Shown here: piece after piece, positions 52,821 through 60,319 of the stretch
Layout: the number at the start of each line of letters is the position of its first letter
How positions within the stretch are numbered: position 1 is the first letter of the stretch
Assembly: GCF_003062295.1 (NCBI RefSeq)
Contig: NZ_PYCN01000003.1
Location: 620,001-684,000 of the forward strand
DNA from: Bradyrhizobium algeriense
GTDB lineage: Bacteria > Pseudomonadota > Alphaproteobacteria > Rhizobiales > Xanthobacteraceae
Reading direction: 5' to 3'
DNA length: 64,000 nucleotides
The notes under the pieces: model-generated
What the model was told of the DNA's origin: nothing
Database searches by the model: none
What the model saw: only the letters and a program-made list of their open reading frames with translations
Program-made: the position numbers and the translations under genes

Positions 52821-53578
52821 GCCGCGAGCCAACCGCCATCGACCACCATCACGGTGCCGGTCGTAAAGGATGACGCATCGCTGGCAAGATGCAGCGCGGA
52901 CTCGGCCACCTCCTCGGCCCTTCCAAACCGTTTCATGGCGTGGCGGTTGCGCGACGCTTCGCGCACCGGCTCGGGATCGGCGTGACGGGCAAAACTGCGC
53001 CGCAGCATCGGTGTGTCGATGGCGCCCGGCGCAATCGCATTGACGCGGATGCCGTCCGTGGCGAAATCGAGCGCCATTGTCCGGGTCAGGCTGATGATCG
53101 CCCCCTTCGCAGCGATATAGGCGCTGTTGCCCTTACCGCCGGCGATCGCGAGCTGCGATGCGAGCGTGATGATCGAGCCGCTGCCCTGCCGCTGCATCTC
53201 GGGCACCGCCGCACGCGACCAAAGCCAGGTGCCGCCGACGTTGGTACGGAACACCGCATCCCAATCGGCGGGGTCGGTGGTCAGCACCGTGCCCCCGCAG
53301 GAAAACCCTGCGGCGGCCATCAGCACATCCAACCGGCCACGCCGCGCCATAACATCGGCCACGGTATCCTTCGCGAAATCGGCCTCGCCGACATCGCCGA
53401 CATGCAGCGATGCTTCGCCTTTCGCGCCCTCGATCGCCGCCAGCGTCTCCTGCAAGCCCGCGCGATCGCGATCGACCAGCGCAACAAAGGCGCCTTCGTT
53501 CGCAAAAAGCACTGCGCTGGCCCGGCCGATGCCGGAGCCGGCGCCGGTCACAATCGCGGTCCGCCCTGCCAGTCTCAT
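52817..53578 (-). CDS. Short-chain dehydrogenase/reductase
   Basis: This 253-residue enzyme has the Rossmann TGAGSGIGRAS motif (about residues 11-21), the Ser-Tyr-Lys triad in ASQLAIAGGKGNSAYIAAKGAI (Ser in ASQ, Tyr and Lys in YIAAK) and the C-terminal GTVMVVDGGWLAA typical of classical SDRs. It is coupled to the downstream flavoprotein by ATGA overlap and lies one base from the epimerase-like gene. It probably oxidises or reduces a hydroxyl intermediate from the hydantoin pathway; the substrate is unknown. Confidence 0.9.
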   Translation of the reverse strand: MRLAGRTAIVTGAGSGIGRASAVLFANEGAFVALVDRDRAGLQETLAAIEGAKGEASLHVGDVGEADFAKDTVADVMARRGRLDVLMAAAGFSCGGTVLTTDPADWDAVFRTNVGGTWLWSRAAVPEMQRQGSGSIITLASQLAIAGGKGNSAYIAAKGAIISLTRTMALDFATDGIRVNAIAPGAIDTPMLRRSFARHADPEPVREASRNRHAMKRFGRAEEVAESALHLASDASSFTTGTVMVVDGGWLAA

Positions 53579-53579
53579 G

Positions 53580-54557
53580 TCAAATTTCCCCTCGATGCCC
53601 GGTCCACCAACGGCTCAGATCGGCAACCGAGTCAGCGCAGCCGAACCGCGCGCGCCAGCCGAACTCCTCTTCCATGCGCGCGACCGACAGCGGCGCCCGG
53701 TCGGCCGGACTATGCAGGTCGACCGTTGCCACCTCACCGGCATCCGTCAGCCGACAAATGAAGCCCGGGTGCAACGCGGCAAGCTCCCGGCCCCATTGCA
53801 ACGCCGACCATTCCATGCCGGTTGAAATGTTGTAGAGCTGATGCTTTGGCCTCGCAGCCTCGATCAGCAATGTCACCGCTTCCGCGACATCCACGGCATA
53901 GATCCAGTCCCTGACGCCCGGACGCGATAGAACGGCCTCATATCCCTCTTGCATCGCGGCCAGAATCTGCACTTGCGGGCTCGGCGTGTCGCGCACGTCG
54001 TTGCTTCGCTCCCACGGCCCGAACACAGCGCTCAGCCGCACGCTGATGATCTCCTGTTGCCAGAGCCCGGCCAGGCGCGCCGCGACCTTCTCGGAAGCGA
54101 ATTTGGTGATGGCATAGAGTGAGGCCGGATCGCAGGGAGTTTCTTCATCGAGCAGCACGTTCCGGAATGCGCTCGCGCCGTAAGCTGCCGCGGACGACAG
54201 ATTGATGATGCGTTTAGCACCGCTGCTTCGCGCCGCGATCAGGATCGGCGTCTGAGCCAGCAGGTTTACCCGCAAAATGGTCTCGGGATCGCTCGCCTCG
54301 CGTGCCGGTCCGGCGGTGATCGCGGCCCCCAGAATGATGGCGTCATAACCCGCGGCGATCACGCCCTCCACGGCTTGACTATCCGTGACGTCGCCCTGGA
54401 TAGCCGTCAGTCGATTGCCGTGAGAGGTAAAATCCTTCTTTGCGTCAGGCGGCAAGCCGGCGCGGTCGAACACTGTGACCGCGTGACCGCGTGACAGCAG
54501 TGCCGAAGCGATATTGAGTCCGACGAAACCGGTGCCGCCGAAGACAAGGATTCTCAT
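53580..54557 (-). CDS. NAD-dependent epimerase/dehydratase family protein
   Basis: This 325-residue extended-SDR enzyme has the N-terminal GGTGFVGLNIASAL NAD-binding motif and YAITKFASEK catalytic Tyr-Lys. The ATG at 54555-54557 lies 30 bases after the hydantoinase stop, and the gene ends one base before the SDR gene. The family acts on nucleotide sugars or other hydroxy-acid-like substrates; the actual role here, in an operon with a hydantoinase, is unknown. Confidence 0.88.
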   Translation of the reverse strand: MRILVFGGTGFVGLNIASALLSRGHAVTVFDRAGLPPDAKKDFTSHGNRLTAIQGDVTDSQAVEGVIAAGYDAIILGAAITAGPAREASDPETILRVNLLAQTPILIAARSSGAKRIINLSSAAAYGASAFRNVLLDEETPCDPASLYAITKFASEKVAARLAGLWQQEIISVRLSAVFGPWERSNDVRDTPSPQVQILAAMQEGYEAVLSRPGVRDWIYAVDVAEAVTLLIEAARPKHQLYNISTGMEWSALQWGRELAALHPGFICRLTDAGEVATVDLHSPADRAPLSVARMEEEFGWRARFGCADSVADLSRWWTGHRGEI

Positions 54558-54588
54558 CGCTCAATCCGAACACGTCGCGGCGGATGGA

Positions 54589-56058
54589 TCACAGCAGGGT
54601 CGCGCCGAAATTCTGCTCGGGATCCATGTCCGGCATCAGGCGCCCGGTCGGTTTCGCCGCCTCGCCTCCTGCGCGCGGAAGGAAGCGGCCCGAGCCTGCT
54701 TCGACCGACCGTTTGCCGTCTGCCACGATGACGCGCCCGCGCGACAGCACCGTAACCGGCCAGCCCCGCAGCTTGCGGCCGGCGAAGGGCGTATAGCCCG
54801 CCAGATCATGCATCATGGCGTCGCTCAGCGTGACCTCTCGCTGCGGGTCCCAGATCGCGATGTCAGCATCGGCGCCAACCGCGATCGAGCCCTTGCGCGG
54901 ATGCAGATTGTAGATCTTCGCCGGCGCAGTCGCGGTCAGTTCGACGAACTTTTCGAGCCCTAGGCGGCCGCCGGACACCATGGCGTCGAACAGCAGCGGC
55001 AACCGTACCTCTAGCCCGGGCAGGCCGTTCGCTACTTGCTTGAAATTGGGATTGGGGCCGGCGCGCAGTTTGCCAGTCTCATCGAACCGGTACGGCGCGT
55101 GATCGGATGAAACAGTCTGGAGATCACCGAGCGCAAGCGCCTGCCACAGCGCTTCCTGGTCGGCGGCGCGCCGCGGCGGCGGGCTACACATCCATTTCGC
55201 CCCATCCACGCCGGGCTTGTCGAGATCATCGGCGGTAAGAAAAAGATACTGCGGGCAGGTCTCCGCGAACACCTTCAGTCCCTGCCCGCGCGCATCGCGG
55301 ATCACCTTGGCGCCTTCCGCCGTTGAGACGTGAAAAATCATGATCGGCTGGTCGATCAGCGCGGCCATGCCGATCAGCCGGTTGAAGGCCTCCGCTTCCG
55401 AGACGCGGGCGTGGCTGATGGCGTGATATTTTGGATCGGTATAGCCGCGCGCCAGCAGCCGCTTCACCATCCAGGAGATAATCCCGTGGTTCTCGGCATG
55501 CGCACACAGCATCGCGCCGCCGTCGCGCGCCGCAAGCAGAATGTCGAGCAGCGGTTCGTCGTCGATCTTCAGGCGATCATAGGTCATGAAGATCTTGATC
55601 GAGCCATGGCCCTGCTTGATCAGCGCCGGCAAATCATTTTCCAACGTTTCCCTGGTCGGATCGGCGATGATCATGTGAAAGGCATAGTCGATCACGGCGC
55701 CCTTTCTCGCGAGCGCGTGATACTCCTCCAGCACCTGGGGCAGTTTCATGCCGACATGCTGGGCCGCAAACGGAATCACGGTGGTGGTGCCGCCGAAGGC
55801 TGCCGAGACGGTCGCGCTCTCGAACGTGTCGGCGTTCACGATGCCCGCAGCCGAAAGCTGTTCGATATGGGCGTGGCTGTCGACACCGCCGGGCAGCACC
55901 AGCTTGCCCCGCGCGTCGATCTCCCGCCGCGCGCCCGGCAGCCCGCGGCCGACGGCGACGATCGTTTCACCGGAAATGGCGACGTCGGCCTCGAATACGT
56001 CGCTTGCGGTTGCGACGCGTCCGCCGCGAATGAGAAGGTCGTAGGCCGGCTCGGTCAT
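54589..56058 (-). CDS. D-hydantoinase/dihydropyrimidinase-type cyclic amidohydrolase
   Basis: This 489-residue metal enzyme opens hydantoins or dihydropyrimidines. Ligands are visible: PGGVDSHAHIEQ (about residues 55-66), the carboxylated lysine in SIKIFMTYD, HAENHG, FHVSTAEG and SSDHAPY. The ATG at 56056-56058 follows GGAG; upstream sequence in the same frame is the non-coding repeat region. The adjacent racemase and the D-carbamoylase 1.5 kb away point to a hydantoin route; dihydropyrimidinase or allantoinase remain possible. It heads a leftward operon with epimerase-, SDR- and flavoprotein-type genes, with tandem 14-base repeats in the leader. Confidence 0.87.
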   Translation of the reverse strand: MTEPAYDLLIRGGRVATASDVFEADVAISGETIVAVGRGLPGARREIDARGKLVLPGGVDSHAHIEQLSAAGIVNADTFESATVSAAFGGTTTVIPFAAQHVGMKLPQVLEEYHALARKGAVIDYAFHMIIADPTRETLENDLPALIKQGHGSIKIFMTYDRLKIDDEPLLDILLAARDGGAMLCAHAENHGIISWMVKRLLARGYTDPKYHAISHARVSEAEAFNRLIGMAALIDQPIMIFHVSTAEGAKVIRDARGQGLKVFAETCPQYLFLTADDLDKPGVDGAKWMCSPPPRRAADQEALWQALALGDLQTVSSDHAPYRFDETGKLRAGPNPNFKQVANGLPGLEVRLPLLFDAMVSGGRLGLEKFVELTATAPAKIYNLHPRKGSIAVGADADIAIWDPQREVTLSDAMMHDLAGYTPFAGRKLRGWPVTVLSRGRVIVADGKRSVEAGSGRFLPRAGGEAAKPTGRLMPDMDPEQNFGATLL

Positions 56059-56077
56059 GGCAAACTCTCCAACTATT

Positions 56078-56118
56078 GAGTCCTGAATCCTAAGTCTTGA
56101 ATTCCAAGTCTTGCATTC
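56078..56118. repeat. Three tandem 14-base repeats in the hydantoinase leader
   Basis: GAGTCCTGAATCC (56078), AAGTCTTGAATTC (56092) and AAGTCTTGCATTC (56106) recur at exactly 14-base spacing. They lie downstream of the predicted leftward start point (near 56118) and upstream of the hydantoinase ribosome site, so they may be a regulator array, an RNA element or slippage-born. Confidence 0.65.
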
Positions 56119-56129
56119 ACCGGATAAAA

Positions 56130-56144
56130 GCACAGATCGTGCCG
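56130..56144 (-). promoter_or_regulatory. Sigma-54-type promoter for the hydantoinase operon
   Basis: The minus strand reads CGGCACGATCTGTGC: the GGCACG block is exact, spacing is GG-N10-GC and -12 reads GTGC instead of TTGC. The start point would be near 56118, where the tandem repeats begin. Confidence 0.55.
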
Positions 56145-56194
56145 TCACCCTCCCTTGCGCTTTCGCGGCAGACAGTGGACCATGCATCACTGGA

Positions 56195-56209
56195 TGGCAT
56201 GGTCATTGC
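56195..56209 (+). promoter_or_regulatory. Sigma-54-type promoter for the hydantoin racemase
   Basis: TGGCATGGTCATTGC has GG-N10-GC spacing, exact TTGC and one mismatch from TGGCACG. The start point would be near 56221, about 58 bases before the racemase ATG. It is divergent from the box at 56130-56144. Confidence 0.72.
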
Positions 56210-56278
56210 CTCCATTGTCGTCTTGTTGCGCGCCGGTCTCGCGGTATCAACCGACGCATCATCCCGCAGGAAAATACC

Positions 56279-56941
56279 ATGTCCCGGCCACGCATTCTCG
56301 TCATCAATCCCAACTCCAACCAGCTCGTCACACAAGGGCTGGAGCAAGCCTTGAAGCCGCTTGGCTTTGAAGGCGGACCGGAGATTGTCTGCGAGACGCT
56401 GACTGAAGGCCCCTACGGGATCGAAAGCCAGGCCGACGTCGATGGCGTGGCGATGCCGCTGCGCCGCCTCGTCGAAGGTGACAACCATTCGGCCGCCTTT
56501 GTCATCGCCTGCTACAGCGATCCGGGCCTGCACGTCTGCCGAGAAGCCACCGATCGGCCCGTGTTCGGCATCGCCGAATGCGGCGTGCTGACGGCGCTCG
56601 CGCGCGCTGAAACCTTCGGCGTCATTGCGATCGCGCAGCGTTCGATCCGCCGCCATGTCCGTTACCTCAGGCAGATGGGTCTGATGGATCGCCTGACCAG
56701 AGAACGGCCGCTCAACATGAGCGTGGCGGAGACCGCGTCGGGCGAAGGAACGCTCGCGAAGATGATCGAGGTTGGACGCGCGCTCAAGGACGAAGACGGA
56801 TCCGGCGCCATCGTGATGGGCTGTGCCGGCATGGCGCGTCATCGCCGGCCGCTGGAGCAGGCGCTCGGGATTCCCGTGATCGACCCGACCCAGGCGGCTG
56901 TGACCATGGCACTGGGCACCGTGCAGTTCTCGCATCACTGA
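56279..56941 (+). CDS. Asp/Glu/hydantoin racemase family protein
   Basis: This 220-residue racemase has the two catalytic cysteines of the family in IACYSDPG (Cys78) and VMGCAGMA (Cys182), with ILVINPNSN at the N-terminus. It would racemise 5-substituted hydantoins; allantoin racemase belongs to the same family and is the main alternative given the purine genes elsewhere. The ATG at 56279 follows AGGAA at seven bases. Its stop overlaps the convergent flavin reductase gene by 7 bases. It is divergent from the D-hydantoinase and probably supplies it with the D-isomer. Confidence 0.87.
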   Translation: MSRPRILVINPNSNQLVTQGLEQALKPLGFEGGPEIVCETLTEGPYGIESQADVDGVAMPLRRLVEGDNHSAAFVIACYSDPGLHVCREATDRPVFGIAECGVLTALARAETFGVIAIAQRSIRRHVRYLRQMGLMDRLTRERPLNMSVAETASGEGTLAKMIEVGRALKDEDGSGAIVMGCAGMARHRRPLEQALGIPVIDPTQAAVTMALGTVQFSHH

Positions 56942-57594
56942 TTTTGGTCGGACGTTTCGGCCGCTCCGTTGCGCGACAGCCATTGCGCGTGGCTTTCGCG
57001 CGCCAGCGTAAAGGTATCGCGCTGGGCGGCGTAGAGATTGCCGAACAAGCGGCCGATCGGCTGGTAGGCATCGAAATCGACATACATCTTTTCCTGGTCG
57101 ATCAGGCCCTCACGCGCGTGCAGGCGCAGCACCTCACCGACGAGAAGCTCACGGCCGGGCCCGAAAGCGAGCGCGACATGCTGCCGGCATTCGAGCGCGA
57201 AAGGCGCCGCGGCCAATCGCGGCACCGCGATATCGATCGACGGCAATGTCTTTAGCCCCGTCGCCTCTACTTCGCTGTCACCGGAGGGAAAGTCGATCGC
57301 GCAGTCGTTCATGGTTGTGGCCAGCGCCTCGTCCACCAAATGCACGACGAACTGACCGCTGCGGTGGATGTTGCGCGTGGTGTCCTTTGGGCTGAAATCC
57401 GCCTTGTGCTGCAGGCCGAGCACCACCAACGGCGGATCTTCGGAGAAGACGTTGAAGAAGCTGAACGGAGCCGCGTTGACGCTGCCGTTCTCGTCGAGCG
57501 TCGTGACCAGCGCGATCGGCCGCGGCACCACGACCCCACACAGCAGCTTGTACCGGTCGTGGGGGGCAAGTTCGCGGAAGGAGATACCGGACAT
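56935..57594 (-). CDS. Flavin reductase-like FMN-binding protein
   Basis: This 219-residue protein is of the flavin reductase-like domain family, with CGVVVPRPIALVTTLDENG (about residues 19-37) and SFFNVFSEDPPLV at the FMN site. Such proteins supply reduced flavin to monooxygenases or carry FMN themselves. The ATG at 57592-57594 directly follows the D-carbamoylase stop, so the two are translated together. It could reduce flavin for an oxygenase elsewhere; the flavoprotein at 51384-52820 binds its own FAD and need not be the partner. Confidence 0.87.
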   Translation of the reverse strand: MSGISFRELAPHDRYKLLCGVVVPRPIALVTTLDENGSVNAAPFSFFNVFSEDPPLVVLGLQHKADFSPKDTTRNIHRSGQFVVHLVDEALATTMNDCAIDFPSGDSEVEATGLKTLPSIDIAVPRLAAAPFALECRQHVALAFGPGRELLVGEVLRLHAREGLIDQEKMYVDFDAYQPIGRLFGNLYAAQRDTFTLARESHAQWLSRNGAAETSDQNQ

Positions 57595-58527
57595 CTAGTT
57601 TTCCGGAGGCGACACCGCGCCGGTGCGACTGGTGATCAGGCCGTAATGCTCAATGCGGCGGTGCAGCGCGAAATTGAAGATCGTGTTCTTGCCGAAGATG
57701 GTGGCGTCGAGATCGCAGGGGTGAACCAGCAGCTCGTCCTCTTCGGTCCTGGCCTCGACAACGATCTCGCCGTCCGGATCGACGATCAGGCTGCCGCCGA
57801 TCAAGGGGTGGCCGTCCTCAACGCCGGCCTTGGCGACGCTTACGACCCAGGTCGAGTTCTGGTAGGCGCCGGCCTGCGCGGAGAGCCGGTTGTGGAACAG
57901 CCGCTTCTCTGGCCCCTCCTCGATCTTCTCGGCATTGACCGATGGCGTGTTGTAGCCGATCAGCACCATCTCGACGCCTTGCAGGCCCATCACGCGATAG
58001 GTCTCCGGCCAGCGCCGGTCGTTGCAGACCGCCATGCCGAAGATGCCGCCGAGCGCGCGCCAGACGTTGAAGCCGAGATCGCCCGGCTCGAAGTAGCGCT
58101 TCTCCAGATGCTGGAACGCGCGTTTCGTGTCGAATTCCGAATGGCCGGGCAGATGAACCTTGCGGTACTTGCCGACAATTTTCGCGGATTTGTCGGTGAG
58201 GATGCAGGTGTTGAAATAATGCCCGTCCGGCGTCAGTTCGGCATAGCCAAAATTCATTGCCATCCCGTGGTGGGCGGCCCGCTCAAACAAAGGCCTTGTC
58301 GCCGCATTCGGCATCTCGCGCTCGAACCAGGTGTCGACCTCGGCCCGATCCTCCATGTACCAGCGCGGAAAGAACGTGGTGAGCGCGAGCTCCGGATAGA
58401 CGATCAGATCGGCGCCCTTCGCCTTGGCTTCGTCCATCAGCGCGATCATGCGCTTGACGACGGCTTCGCGGCTTTCCGCTTTCTGGATTGGGCCCAACTG
58501 GGCGGCGGCAACGTTGATGACGCGCAT
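57595..58527 (-). CDS. N-carbamoyl-D-amino acid hydrolase (D-carbamoylase)
   Basis: This 310-residue nitrilase-fold enzyme removes the carbamoyl group from N-carbamoyl-D-amino acids, giving the amino acid, CO2 and ammonia. The Glu-Lys-Cys triad is visible: Glu46 in VYPELALTTFFPRW, Lys123 in VGKYRKVHLPGH and Cys168 in MAVCNDRRWPET. Long stretches (FQHLEKRYFEPGDLGF, CNDRRWPET) match my memory of Agrobacterium D-carbamoylase, whose triad is Glu47, Lys127 and Cys172. The start was set at 58527 (MRVINVAAAQLGP) to match that family's N-terminus; an ATG at 58551 is the alternative. With the racemase and hydantoinase it completes the hydantoin-to-D-amino-acid route. Beta-ureidopropionase is the main alternative. 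Confidence 0.87.
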   Translation of the reverse strand: MRVINVAAAQLGPIQKAESREAVVKRMIALMDEAKAKGADLIVYPELALTTFFPRWYMEDRAEVDTWFEREMPNAATRPLFERAAHHGMAMNFGYAELTPDGHYFNTCILTDKSAKIVGKYRKVHLPGHSEFDTKRAFQHLEKRYFEPGDLGFNVWRALGGIFGMAVCNDRRWPETYRVMGLQGVEMVLIGYNTPSVNAEKIEEGPEKRLFHNRLSAQAGAYQNSTWVVSVAKAGVEDGHPLIGGSLIVDPDGEIVVEARTEEDELLVHPCDLDATIFGKNTIFNFALHRRIEHYGLITSRTGAVSPPEN

Positions 58528-58776
58528 GGACAACTTTCTGGATGCTTCCATTTAAGGCGGCGCTTGCATGAAAATGAAGCAGTCCGCGGAGCTCGGAATC
58601 TTTTCCGGCTCGATCGACGTCGGCAGTTAAAGTTTTGGTTCACGCGAAGTCAATTCCAGAGACAGTCCGCGTGACGCACGCCAGTTCTGCGTTTCTGCTT
58701 GTCACCGCGAGCGGCAGTTTTGATGCGACGACGATCGCTCAACGAAACGACAGGTTGTCGTTCGGGCCGTGCGAAC

Positions 58777-58801
58777 GTGCTTGATCCCGCACGTCAAGCA
58801 C
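58777..58801. promoter_or_regulatory. Inverted repeat, candidate operator
   Basis: GTGCTTGA (58777-58784) and TCAAGCAC (58794-58801) are perfect 8-base arms separated by 9 bases, in the region between the D-carbamoylase and URC genes. Regulator unknown. Confidence 0.35.
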
Positions 58802-58934
58802 ACGACGAATAGTCCCGATTCCCGATCTCGTTTTTAGCCGATGACCCGCGGGCGCAAGAACCGGCCGCGCGGCCCTCCCGCACCGCGGGGGTTAACGGCT
58901 GGTGTATCCTAACGTGACCGGCTTCAAATCGCCG

Positions 58935-58962
58935 TTGTATTTGCTCAAAATCTGACTATATT
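58935..58962 (+). promoter_or_regulatory. Sigma-70-like promoter for the URC operon
   Basis: TTGTAT (58935-58940) and TATATT (58957-58962) are separated by 16 bases. The predicted start point is near 58969, giving a leader of about 86 bases with two hairpins. The -35 is only moderate. Confidence 0.45.
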
Positions 58963-58966
58963 ACTG

Positions 58967-58994
58967 TCTCAGCCGCAACCGCTGCTGAGATTTT
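58967..58994 (+). terminator. Terminator-like hairpin in the URC leader
   Basis: TCTCAGC (58967-58973) and GCTGAGA (58984-58990) pair perfectly and are followed by TTTT (58991-58994). No gene ends upstream on this strand, so it looks like an attenuator placed between promoter and coding region rather than an ordinary terminator. Confidence 0.5.
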
Positions 58995-59008
58995 GATGTT
59001 GGTGACCA

Positions 59009-59030
59009 GGCCCGTCTATTTAGGCGGGCC
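59009..59030 (+). other. Second hairpin in the URC leader
   Basis: GGCCCG (59009-59014) and CGGGCC (59025-59030) pair and extend inward by three more pairs (one G-U) to a 4-base loop. It ends 24 bases before the ATG at 59055, close to the ribosome site, so it could affect translation or compete with the first hairpin. Confidence 0.5.
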
Positions 59031-59054
59031 GTCGCCGTTTCAGGGTTCGTGGCG

Positions 59055-60305
59055 ATGACTCGTTCCAATCGGATTGATCATATTCGCATTACGTCGCACC
59101 CGGCACCGGGTGCCAAGCTTAAATTCCCGATCGCCTGGGGCGCAACCAGCGCGCGCGAACGCGGACCGGTGATCGGCACGGTGTCGCGCCCGCAGGACCG
59201 CAACGTGATCGGCACCCACGGCGGCTCCTATTCGGTCTATCGCGCGCTCGCCGTCTCGTCCGGCGCCCTCGACCCGATCCGACGCCCTGACCTCACCAAT
59301 ACCCACCCTGCTGAAACGATCGGGCCGTTTCCGCAATGGACCGAGCCGCAGCGGATCGTCTCGCTCGATCCATGGGGACATCTCGCCGCGGAGACCTTCG
59401 CGAGCGAGATCACCGAGGGCATCGACATCCGTCCGAGTATTGCCATCACGCGTGCCCGTCTTGATCTACCCGAGCTGCAGGCAGCGATCGAGGCTGGACG
59501 GCTCAGGCAGGATGGCGAGGTCGTGCACAAGAATGGCAGCGTCTCCGTGGTCAAGATCGCGATCGACCCGGTCTGGTATCTGCCCGGCCTGGCGGCGCGC
59601 TTCGCAACCACCGAGAACAATCTGCGCCGACAACTGTTCGAACAGACCGCCGGCATGTTTCCGGAACTGGTGACCCGGCCCGATTTGCATGTCTTTCTGC
59701 CGCCGATCGGCGGCACCACAGCCTATCTGTTCGGCGACGTCAGCAAACTGCCGAACCACTCCACCAAGATAACCTGCCGCGTGCATGATGAATGCAACGG
59801 CTCCGACGTGTTTGGTTCTGACATCTGCACCTGCCGTCCCTACCTGATTCACGGCATCGAGGAATGCGCGCGTGCAGGCCAAAGCGGCGGGCTCGGCATC
59901 ATCATCTACAATCGCAAGGAAGGCCGCGCGCTCGGTGAAGTGACAAAATTTCTCGTCTATAACGCCCGCAAGCGCCAGGAAGGCGGCGACGCCGCCGCCC
60001 AGTATTTCGAGCGTACCGAATGCGTCGCCGGCGTGCAGGACGCCCGCTTCCAGCAACTGATGCCGGACGTGGTGCACTGGCTCGGCCTCAAGCGGATCGA
60101 CCGCTTCGTTTCCATGAGCGACATGAAGCACGACGCGCTGACCGGCCAGGGCATCGAAATCGTGGAGCGCATAGCGCTTCCAGATGATCTCGTGCCGGCT
60201 GACGCGTATGTGGAAATCGCGGCGAAGAAAGCCGCCGGTTACTACACGCCCGAGCCGTTGCAAGATCCGGACAATCCGGTCGGCCGTCCGCTCGAAAAAT
60301 ATTGA
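59055..60305 (+). CDS. GTP-cyclohydrolase-II-like protein, URC1-type uracil catabolism enzyme
   Basis: This 416-residue protein has a C-terminal GTP-cyclohydrolase-II domain and an N-terminal extension of about 200 residues that ordinary RibA lacks. The zinc-binding Cys set is conserved with the usual spacing: Cys247, Cys258 and Cys260 in CRVHDECNGSDVFGSDICTC. RibA's EGRGIGL is changed to EGRALGEV, in line with another substrate. The gene is followed by DUF1688 and UPRT-like genes, the same trio as yeast URC1, URC4 and URC6, so a role in uracil breakdown through UMP-level intermediates is much more likely than riboflavin synthesis. The start is the ATG at 59055 after CAGGG. Confidence 0.88.
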   Translation: MTRSNRIDHIRITSHPAPGAKLKFPIAWGATSARERGPVIGTVSRPQDRNVIGTHGGSYSVYRALAVSSGALDPIRRPDLTNTHPAETIGPFPQWTEPQRIVSLDPWGHLAAETFASEITEGIDIRPSIAITRARLDLPELQAAIEAGRLRQDGEVVHKNGSVSVVKIAIDPVWYLPGLAARFATTENNLRRQLFEQTAGMFPELVTRPDLHVFLPPIGGTTAYLFGDVSKLPNHSTKITCRVHDECNGSDVFGSDICTCRPYLIHGIEECARAGQSGGLGIIIYNRKEGRALGEVTKFLVYNARKRQEGGDAAAQYFERTECVAGVQDARFQQLMPDVVHWLGLKRIDRFVSMSDMKHDALTGQGIEIVERIALPDDLVPADAYVEIAAKKAAGYYTPEPLQDPDNPVGRPLEKY

Positions 60306-60319
60306 GAGAGGCGGCGGCC

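Larger units (their letters stand above)
58528..59054. other. 527-base divergent intergenic region
   Basis: It separates the leftward D-carbamoylase gene from the rightward URC operon. It holds a sigma-70-like promoter (58935-58962), two hairpins in the URC leader (58967-59030) and an inverted repeat GTGCTTGA/TCAAGCAC (58777-58801). I see no gene and no good sigma-54 box. Confidence 0.5.

Noticed and set aside
58712..58726. Possible sigma-54 box CGGCAGTTTTGATGC before the URC operon
   Set aside because: Spacing fits but both -24 and -12 have mismatches and it lies over 300 bases upstream.
59055..60305. Riboflavin-synthesis GTP cyclohydrolase II (RibA)
   Set aside because: The protein has a large extra N-terminal region, a changed EGRGIGL motif, and lies with URC4- and UPRT-like genes rather than rib genes.
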